64,000 nt of DNA. It comes from Neisseriaceae bacterium HSC-16F19 (GTDB taxonomy: Bacteria > Pseudomonadota > Gammaproteobacteria > Burkholderiales > Neisseriaceae). Below the pieces are notes generated by a model that saw only the letters and a program-made list of their open reading frames with translations, had not been told where the DNA came from and ran no database searches. This document shows, piece after piece, positions 58,501-64,000 of the stretch (positions within the stretch are counted from its first letter, which is position 1; every line of letters begins with the position of its first letter). The position numbers and the translations under genes are program-made. The DNA is taken from the NCBI RefSeq assembly GCF_024171525.1, contig NZ_JALJZY010000001.1, forward strand, positions 186,001 through 250,000. Direction: 5' to 3'.

Positions 58501-58562
58501 GAAAATCAGTCACTTAAGACACGGCACTATGCCAAAGAAGCGCCGGGTGCGTCAAAATTTTT

Positions 58563-59276
58563 TCATTGCGGATGCGCCAGCGTCCAAGCATAAACCGCCG
58601 CCGCGCCCGAGCGCTTCAGGCTTTGCGCCAATTCGTTGATTGTTGCGCCGGTGGTCACTACATCATCGATTAACAGCAGGTTACGGTTCTTAACATCGCC
58701 GATTATCTGAAATACGCCGCGCACATTGCGCCGCCGCTCTTGGCGGCTGAGGGTGGATTGCGGCGGCCGGTGCGCGCGCTGCACGGCCTGCGGCGGCAGA
58801 CACGGCCAGCCGTAGTGTGCGGCCAGATTTTCCGCCAGCCAGGCGCTTTGATTAAAACCCCGCTCGGCCAGCCGCGCCGCACTCAAAGGCATGGCCACCA
58901 CCGCATCGATACCGCTTTCAGGCAGCCACGGCGGCGGATGGGCACGCATCAGCGCGGCCAAAGGCGGCAACAAAGCGCTGTCGCCTTGGTATTTGAAACG
59001 GTGCAGCATTTCCACCAGCGGCGGCACATAATACTGGCTGGCAAATACGCGCGTGCAGGCGGGCGGATGCTGCTGGCACTGGCCGCACACCACCGCCTGC
59101 GCGCTGTAACGGGTGCACGTAGGGCAGCTGTTGGCCGCGTCGGTGCGCGTGGCGGCCAAATCGGCCATGCAGGCGGTGCACAGGGCATCGGCTGCCGCCG
59201 TTCCGTGGCATAATACGCAGCGCGGCGCACCCCAAACGGTGTGCCGGATTTTCTGCCACCACCCTGTTTTGTCCAT
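58563..59276 (-). CDS. comF: ComF-family phosphoribosyltransferase-like protein
   Basis: A 237-residue ComF protein, linked to natural transformation and needed for efficient DNA uptake in several bacteria. The N-terminus has four zinc-binding cysteines (CVLCHG, LCTACM) and more (SCPTCTRY, CGQCQ); the PRPP-binding motif is LLLIDDVVTTGATINEL. GGGGGAT lies before the ATG at 59276. That ATG shares the CATG palindrome with the bioH start on the other strand. Competence context fits the many DUS in the window. Confidence 0.9.
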   Translation of the reverse strand: MDKTGWWQKIRHTVWGAPRCVLCHGTAAADALCTACMADLAATRTDAANSCPTCTRYSAQAVVCGQCQQHPPACTRVFASQYYVPPLVEMLHRFKYQGDSALLPPLAALMRAHPPPWLPESGIDAVVAMPLSAARLAERGFNQSAWLAENLAAHYGWPCLPPQAVQRAHRPPQSTLSRQERRRNVRGVFQIIGDVKNRNLLLIDDVVTTGATINELAQSLKRSGAAAVYAWTLAHPQ

Positions 59277-60021
59277 GTCTCTATCCCCCATCCTGCTGAT
59301 TCACGGCTGGGGCGCCAACGGGCGCATTTTTTCGCCCTTGCGCGCCGCCCTGCCGCCCGAACGGCAAGCCCGCACCGGCGCCCCCGATTTGCCCGGCCAC
59401 GGCGAGGCCGGTTTTAACGGTGTTTTCGACATCGCCGCCATTGCCGATGATTTCGCCGCCCGCCTCGACCGCCCGGCGCATATCGTCGGCTGGTCGCTGG
59501 GCGGCATGGTGGCTTTGGCCATGGCGGCACGACATCCCCAACACGTGCGCTCGCTGTGCCTCACCGCCAGCGCCGCCAAAATCCCCGCCGCCGCCGACTA
59601 TCCCCAAGGTCTCAAACGCATGCCGCTGGCCGCCATGATAGACGGTTTTCGTGCCGACTACGCCGCCGCCATGCACCGCTTTATCGAATTGCAGCTGCTC
59701 TACACCCCCGAAAAGCGCCATTTCATCAACGAATGGAGCGCCGATGTGGCCGCCCCCGGCGCCCCGGCGGCTTTGGAAGCGGCACTGGCCGCACTGGAAA
59801 GCGCCGACTGGCGTGCCGGGCTGCCGGAAATCCGCTGCCCGGTGCTGCTGGTTTACGGCGGCAAAGACGCCCTCACCCCGGTGCGCATGGGCGAATATCT
59901 GCACCGGCACCTGCCCAAGAGCCGCCTGCACATTATCGACAAAGCCGCCCACGCACCGTTTTTAAGCCATAGCGACGAGATGGCCGCCACCCTGATTGAT
60001 TTTTGGAAACACTGCCCATGA
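59275..60021 (+). CDS. bioH: Pimeloyl-ACP methyl ester carboxylesterase
   Basis: Alpha/beta hydrolase (248 residues) that frees pimeloyl-ACP from its methyl ester in biotin precursor synthesis. The oxyanion segment is LIHGWGANG, the nucleophile is in GWSLGGMVAL, the catalytic aspartate in YGGKDALTP and the histidine in KAAHAPFLSH. No clear ribosome site precedes the ATG, because the upstream DNA is comF coding sequence on the other strand. Its TGA overlaps the bioC ATG (ATGA). Confidence 0.93.
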   Translation: MSLSPILLIHGWGANGRIFSPLRAALPPERQARTGAPDLPGHGEAGFNGVFDIAAIADDFAARLDRPAHIVGWSLGGMVALAMAARHPQHVRSLCLTASAAKIPAAADYPQGLKRMPLAAMIDGFRADYAAAMHRFIELQLLYTPEKRHFINEWSADVAAPGAPAALEAALAALESADWRAGLPEIRCPVLLVYGGKDALTPVRMGEYLHRHLPKSRLHIIDKAAHAPFLSHSDEMAATLIDFWKHCP

Positions 60022-60803
60022 GCGACTGGTTTTTGCACCACCATCTGGCCGAAATGCTGGACGAGCGCCTGCCCGCCTTTAAAACCGTGCCGCAAGACAT
60101 TATTCTGGCCGCCGCCGACGGCGATGCCAGCCACAGCCGCTTGAAACAGCGCTATCCCAAAGCCGCGTTTCGCGAATACGATGCCCGCGCCGATTACCTC
60201 GCCGCCGCGCTCGCCCTGCGCAAACAGGGGCAGAACCTGTGGCAGAAACTCGGCAGCAAACTGCCGCCGCAATACCCCATAACACAGCTGCCTGAAGACC
60301 AGCGCGCCGATATGTTGTGGAGCAATCTCGGCCTCTTGGCGGAAGCCGACCTGCCTGCCGCACTGACCCGCTGGGCCGCCGCGCTCAAACCCGACGGCCT
60401 GCTGTTTTTTACCCATTTGGGCCCCGACAGCCTGCGCGAACTGAAGGCGTGGTGGCAACGCCACGGCATAGCCATGGCCGCGCCGCATCTGGCCGATATG
60501 CACGACTTGGGCGATATGCTGCCCGCCAACGGTTTTTACGACCCGGTGGTGGATATGGACACCCTCACCCTGCATTACCGCAGCGCCGCGCGCCTCTCGG
60601 CCGACCTCGACCACCTCGGCCTGTGGCCCCTCTTGCAGTTAAGCGACACCGCACGCGCACGCGCCGTGCTGCAACAGGGTTTTGATGAAGGCGTTTTGGG
60701 CGATATCACCCTGGAACTGATTTACGGCCATGCACTGAAAAAACTCAGGCTGCCTGAAAACGAAAGCGTGCTTCAGTTTTATCCGCGCCGGGCGGACTTG
60801 TAG
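60018..60803 (+). CDS. bioC: BioC-like methyltransferase (malonyl-ACP O-methyltransferase)
   Basis: Context (overlapping bioH) and general build fit BioC, which methylates malonyl-ACP to start pimeloyl synthesis. The 261-residue protein starts MSDWFLHHHLAEMLDERLPAF and has DMLWSNLGLLAEADLPAALT, LLFFTHLGPDSLRELK and DMHDLGDMLPANGFYDPVVD, as BioC proteins do. The usual SAM motif I (D-x-G-x-G-x-G) is replaced by LAAADGDASHSR, so the glycine-rich loop is degenerate. It may still bind SAM in a modified way; divergent BioC proteins with similar loops occur in this family. The last codons contain a DUS near 60746. Confidence 0.8.
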   Translation: MSDWFLHHHLAEMLDERLPAFKTVPQDIILAAADGDASHSRLKQRYPKAAFREYDARADYLAAALALRKQGQNLWQKLGSKLPPQYPITQLPEDQRADMLWSNLGLLAEADLPAALTRWAAALKPDGLLFFTHLGPDSLRELKAWWQRHGIAMAAPHLADMHDLGDMLPANGFYDPVVDMDTLTLHYRSAARLSADLDHLGLWPLLQLSDTARARAVLQQGFDEGVLGDITLELIYGHALKKLRLPENESVLQFYPRRADL

Positions 60804-60856
60804 GGCAGGCACTGCATGTATGTAGGTCGTGCTACTGAATATATTTCAGGTAGCGC

Positions 60857-60917
60857 GTAGGTCGGCTCTCCGATCCGACGTTTATCTGTTTGTGCGTCGG
60901 CTCGGAGAGCCGACCTA
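60857..60917. repeat. Family D REP doublet
   Basis: GTAGGTCGGCTCTCCGATCC at 60857 and GTCGGCTCGGAGAGCCGACC ending near 60917, downstream of bioC. Confidence 0.75.
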
Positions 60918-60942
60918 CGGCTTATGGTCTAAAGGCAGCAGC

Positions 60943-61120
60943 CGTAGCTTGGGTCGCCAGACCCAACAAATCCGTGCTGCTTTATTTATAGTCAAATAAA
61001 ATAAGAACGAGACAAGGCGGCAAGCCGCAGACAGTACAAGTAGTACGGCAAGGCGCAGCCAACGCTGTATCGTTCTTATTTTAAATGACTATATATGTTG
61101 GGTTTACAACCCAAGCTACG
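60943..61120. repeat. Family A REP doublet interrupted by a Correia-like element
   Basis: Left arm CGTAGCTTGGGTCGCCAGACCC (60943) and right arm GTTGGGTTTACAACCCAAGC (to 61120) are separated by the 107-base element B4. Confidence 0.85.
60987..61093. mobile_element. Correia-like element B4, short form (107 bases)
   Basis: Ends TATAGTCAAATAAAATAAGA and TCTTATTTTAAATGACTATA. The core has GACAAGGCGGCAAGCCGCAG, GACAGTACAAGTAGTACGGC and GCCAACGCTGTATC; the middle stem is missing. Neisserial Correia elements likewise come in a long and an internally deleted form of about 105 bases. Confidence 0.85.
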
Positions 61121-61136
61121 CAGGCTGCAGATAAAT

Positions 61137-61174
61137 AAAAAGGCTGCCTGAAAACCTTTCAGGCAGCCTTTTTA
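61137..61174 (-). terminator. DUS-pair terminator of the efflux operon
   Basis: AGGCTGCCTGAAAA...TTTCAGGCAGCCT (61141-61169) with A-run before and T5 after, just past the outer-membrane gene's stop. Confidence 0.85.
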
Positions 61175-61187
61175 CATCATCTTGCCA

Positions 61188-62615
61188 TTACTCGCCCACA
61201 GCCGTTTCCGCTTTCAAACCGCCGCCCAAGACCTTGTAGAGGTCGGCGCGGTTTTCCAGTACGGTCAGGCGGGTGGCCAGCAGGGCCTGGCGGGCGCCGT
61301 AATGGTCGCGCTCGGCGTCCAGGCGCTCCAGCGAGCTGGCAATGCCGTGCTTAAAGCGCATGTCCACCAGACGGTAACGCTCCGCAGTGGCTTTGGCGCT
61401 GCGCTGCTGCGCATCGTATTGGCGTTGCAGGGTGTCGCGCGCGCCCAAGGCATCGGCCACGTCTTTAAAGGCAGACTGCACGGCTTTTTCGTATTGCGCC
61501 ACGGCGATGTTTTTGCGCACATGGCTCAAGTCCAGATTGGCCTTGTTGGCGCCCCAGGTGAAGATGGGCAGGCTGATTTGCGGCGCAAAACTCCAGGTGC
61601 GGTTGATGCCCATAAACAGATTGCCCAATTCGGTGCTGCCGCTGCCGACACTGCCGGTCAGCGTAATGCGCGGGAAGAAGGCGGCACGGGCGGCGCCGAT
61701 ATTGGCATTGGCCGCTTTCAGTGCAAATTCGCCCGCCTGTACGTCCGGACGGCGCAACAGCACTTCGGAAGGCAGACCCGCAGGCAGTTCCACATCCACA
61801 AACTGTTGGTCCAGCGGCAGGGTGGCGGGCAGGTCTTCGGGGATGGGCTGGCCGATTAGCAGCGCCAGCGCGGTGCGCGCCTGGTTGCGCGCCTGTTCGG
61901 CGGCGGCGTAATCGGCACGCGCGGCTTCAATCTGGGTTTCGGCCACACGCACGTCCACGGCGGAAATCACCCCGGCTTTGAATTTCAAATCGGTGAGCTT
62001 TTTGCTCTCTTCGCGGCTTTTCAGGGTTTGCTCCGCCAAGTCCATGCGTTCCTGGGCACTGCGCTCGCCGAAATAAGCCTTGGCCACGGTGGCAATCAGG
62101 CTGATTTGGGTGGCGTCGCGGGTGTGCTGCTGGGCGAAATAATTGTTGAGCGCGGCATTGGACAGGCTTTTCACGCGGCCGAACAAATCCAGCTCAAACG
62201 CGGCCACACCCATGCCCACATTGTAAGACTCGGTGATATAGCTTTGGCCGAGCGCACTCAGGTCTTGGGCAATGCGCGCCTTGTTGGCACCGCCGCTGGC
62301 GGCGACGGACGGCAGGCGGTCGGCACGCTGGATGGCGTATTGCGCGCGCACGGCATCCACATTCAGCGCGGCCACGCGCAGGTCGCGGTTATTGGTCAAG
62401 GCCAGTTCGATAAAGTGCTTGAGGCGGGCATCGGCAAAATAATCGCGCCAACCCAAATCCTGCGCCGCCACGCGGCCGACGGAATGGGCGTTTTGTACGG
62501 CAGGGAAATCGCCGGTGGTGACTTGCGGCTGACGGTATTGCGGCGCCATGCTGCACGCGGCCAGTGTCACGGCGGCCACGCAAGCCGTTACGGCGGGTTT
62601 GAAGTGTTGTTTCAT
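61188..62615 (-). CDS. mtrE: Outer-membrane efflux lipoprotein, MtrE/OprM (NodT) family
   Basis: Trimeric TolC-like channel (475 residues) completing a tripartite drug pump. The lipoprotein signal ends LAAC; two OEP repeats (about 60-270 and 275-465) have FIELALTNNRDLRVAALNVD and LPSEVLLRRPDVQAGEFALK as conserved parts. It follows the RND pump gene by 113 bases, in the order pump-channel typical of mtrCDE/mexAB-oprM. The symbol indicates family; N. gonorrhoeae MtrE is the obvious model. Confidence 0.92.
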   Translation of the reverse strand: MKQHFKPAVTACVAAVTLAACSMAPQYRQPQVTTGDFPAVQNAHSVGRVAAQDLGWRDYFADARLKHFIELALTNNRDLRVAALNVDAVRAQYAIQRADRLPSVAASGGANKARIAQDLSALGQSYITESYNVGMGVAAFELDLFGRVKSLSNAALNNYFAQQHTRDATQISLIATVAKAYFGERSAQERMDLAEQTLKSREESKKLTDLKFKAGVISAVDVRVAETQIEAARADYAAAEQARNQARTALALLIGQPIPEDLPATLPLDQQFVDVELPAGLPSEVLLRRPDVQAGEFALKAANANIGAARAAFFPRITLTGSVGSGSTELGNLFMGINRTWSFAPQISLPIFTWGANKANLDLSHVRKNIAVAQYEKAVQSAFKDVADALGARDTLQRQYDAQQRSAKATAERYRLVDMRFKHGIASSLERLDAERDHYGARQALLATRLTVLENRADLYKVLGGGLKAETAVGE

Positions 62616-62640
62616 AGTTAATTCCTTGTTTTCAGGCAGC

Positions 62641-62706
62641 GGTAGCTTGGGTCGCCAGACCCAACAAACAGTTTTGCAGGTGTTGGGTTTTCAACCCAAG
62701 CTACGG
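62641..62706. repeat. Family A REP doublet inside the efflux operon
   Basis: GTAGCTTGGGTCGCCAGACCC and GTTGGGTTTTCAACCCAAGC, between the pump and channel genes, flanked by two DUS (near 62630 and 62706). It occupies most of the 113-base gap. Confidence 0.85.
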
Positions 62707-62728
62707 CTGCCTGAAAAGCATTACACGT

Positions 62729-64000
62729 TTACTCGGGCAAAGGTAGGCGCTGTTGTTTGGCCTTGTCATCCTTGCCGTGGAACAGGCGGCGCACCACCAC
62801 ATAGAAGATGGGTACCAGCAGCACCGACAGCAGGGTGCCCACCAGCATGCCCCAGAATACGCTGGTGCCGATGGCGCGCTGGCTGGCGGAGCTGGCACCG
62901 GAGGCGATGTACAGCGGCACCACGCCCAAGATAAACGCAAACGAAGTCATCAGAATCGGGCGGAAACGCAGTTGTGCGGCTTTGAGGGCGGCGGCAATCA
63001 CGCCTTTGCCCGCTTCCTGCTGCTCTTTGGCAAATTCGATAATCAGAATGGCGTTTTTGGCACTCAAACCGATCACCGTAATCAGGCCCACCTGGAAGTA
63101 GATGTCGTTGAGGTAGAACACGGGGACGCCCAAGGCGCCGTTAAACAGATTGCGCCCGAACACGCCCAAGACCACACCGAGGAAGCCCAAGGGCACCACC
63201 AGCACCACCGCCAGGGGCACCGACCAGCTTTCGTACAAAGCCGCCAGCACCAGGAAGACCGCCAGCACCGCCAGCACATACAGCATGGTGGTTTGCGACG
63301 AGCCTTTGGCTTCTTCGCGCGACTGACCCGCCCACTCGACACTGTAAGCACCGGGCAGCTCGGCCACGATGGCTTCAATCGCCGCCATGGCATCACCACT
63401 GGCCACGCCGTTGGCAATATTGGCGTTCAGTCCCATGGACGGATAGCCGTTAAAACGGTTGCTCTGCTCCATGCCGGTTTCCCAACGCGCGCTCACCATG
63501 GAGGACAGCGGCACCACCTGGCCCTGGCTGTTGCTCACGGTCAGTGCAAGGATGCGTTCCGGCGTCATGCGCGTGGGCGCATCGGCCTGCACCATCACTT
63601 TTTGCAGACGGCCGTTATTGGGGAAATCGTTGACATAGGCGCCGCCCAAAGCCGTACCCAGCACGGTGCGGATGCTCGCCAGGCTCACGCCTTGCGCCGC
63701 CGCCGCATCGCGGTCCACTTCCAGTTTCAGCTGCGGTGCGTCTTCCAGACCGCCGCCGCGCACGGTGGTGAACATGGCCGGGTTTTCACGCATTTTGCCC
63801 ATCAGGGCATTGCGTGCCGCCAGCAGGGCATCGTGGCCGTTGTTGTTGCGGTCTTGCAGGTGGAATTCCAAACCGCCGGTACCCAATTCCATAATCGGCG
63901 GCGGGTTGACGGCAATGGCAAAACCGTCGCGCACGGCACCGCTCATCAACAGGGCACCGGTGAGTTTTTGCGCCACGGTGGACGCCTCATGCGCCAAACC
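62729..64000 (-). CDS. mtrD: RND efflux pump inner-membrane transporter, MtrD/AcrB-like (partial)
   Basis: C-terminal 423 residues of a hydrophobe/amphiphile efflux pump of about 1040-1060 residues; the N-terminal part is beyond base 64000. Visible are the second porter domain (PPIMELGTGGLEFHLQDRNN), the docking/porter motif TPERILALTVSNSQGQVVPL, then the last six helices with GLITVIGLSAKNAILIIEFAK and SFAFILGVVPLYIASGA. The end is short and basic. It forms a complex with the channel encoded downstream and a periplasmic adaptor expected upstream. Confidence 0.95.
   Translation of the reverse strand, partial: GLAHEASTVAQKLTGALLMSGAVRDGFAIAVNPPPIMELGTGGLEFHLQDRNNNGHDALLAARNALMGKMRENPAMFTTVRGGGLEDAPQLKLEVDRDAAAAQGVSLASIRTVLGTALGGAYVNDFPNNGRLQKVMVQADAPTRMTPERILALTVSNSQGQVVPLSSMVSARWETGMEQSNRFNGYPSMGLNANIANGVASGDAMAAIEAIVAELPGAYSVEWAGQSREEAKGSSQTTMLYVLAVLAVFLVLAALYESWSVPLAVVLVVPLGFLGVVLGVFGRNLFNGALGVPVFYLNDIYFQVGLITVIGLSAKNAILIIEFAKEQQEAGKGVIAAALKAAQLRFRPILMTSFAFILGVVPLYIASGASSASQRAIGTSVFWGMLVGTLLSVLLVPIFYVVVRRLFHGKDDKAKQQRLPLPE

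Overview
The window comes from a betaproteobacterium of the family Neisseriaceae, most likely a genus other than Neisseria itself. The main evidence is the DNA uptake sequence (DUS): the core GCTGCCTGAA, usually as AGGCTGCCTGAA, occurs at least 40 times on both strands, often as inverted pairs that act as terminators. This is the dialect described for Simonsiella-type genera; Neisseria uses GCCGTCTGAA. Gene content (Fur/BamE pair, PilC/PilY1, split carA and carB, AcrB/MtrD-type efflux, Correia-like and dRS3-like repeats) fits the same family. GC is roughly high-50s to 60 percent by eye, except for pilY1 and a small remnant gene beside carB, which look more AT-rich. There is no rRNA, CRISPR array or prophage.

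Layout. 1-5363: a minus-strand operon with a phosphotransferase, a class III PLP enzyme and a polyamine-type ABC transporter, behind a promoter with a palindrome in its spacer. 5444-12627: carB and carA, separated by 2.5 kb that holds a truncated HNH-type gene, a RAYT transposase with REP repeats, and leuE. 12650-17823: pilY1, dapB, bamE. 17941-20155: fur, aat, dapD. 20778-26101: nlpD, pcm, surE, rnr. 26108-26445: a consensus promoter, two identical tRNA-Leu(CAG) genes and a terminator. 27073-34787: rlmK-like methyltransferase, ppx, a potF-like binding protein, rppH, rarA, galM. 34854-44251: serB, speB, dedA, glmM, folP, an MFS carrier, aceA and small membrane proteins. 44610-55836: galT, galK, argJ, a TSUP exporter, DUF523, pssA, rsuA, a NhaD-like antiporter, terC, rpmE, a nucleotidase, ruvA. 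56237-64000: an acetyltransferase, rlpA, trmL, comF, bioH-bioC, and the distal part of an RND efflux operon cut by the window end.

How the genes work together. Most are housekeeping: pyrimidine/arginine precursors (carAB, argJ), diaminopimelate (dapB, dapD), Leloir galactose metabolism (galM, galT, galK at three separate loci), biotin precursor (bioH-bioC), envelope maintenance (bamE, nlpD, rlpA, glmM, pssA), and RNA or DNA maintenance (rnr, rppH, ruvA, rarA). The first operon is best read as uptake and breakdown of an amino alcohol, because its kinase and phospho-lyase-like enzyme resemble the hydroxylysine kinase / phospholyase pair. Polyamine physiology is also suggested by speB and the potF-like gene.

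The intergenic DNA is the most unusual part. At least five repeat families occur many times, some inserted inside others: GTAG-headed REP-like doublets (two sequence classes, with a resident RAYT transposase), Correia-like elements with diverged ends (TATAGTC...GACTATA), stem-loops with the arm ATTCTGCG, a 240-bp element in three copies, and a dRS3-like palindrome with NIME-like flanks. carB carries two exact Neisseria-dialect DUS and none of the local type, which suggests import by transformation.
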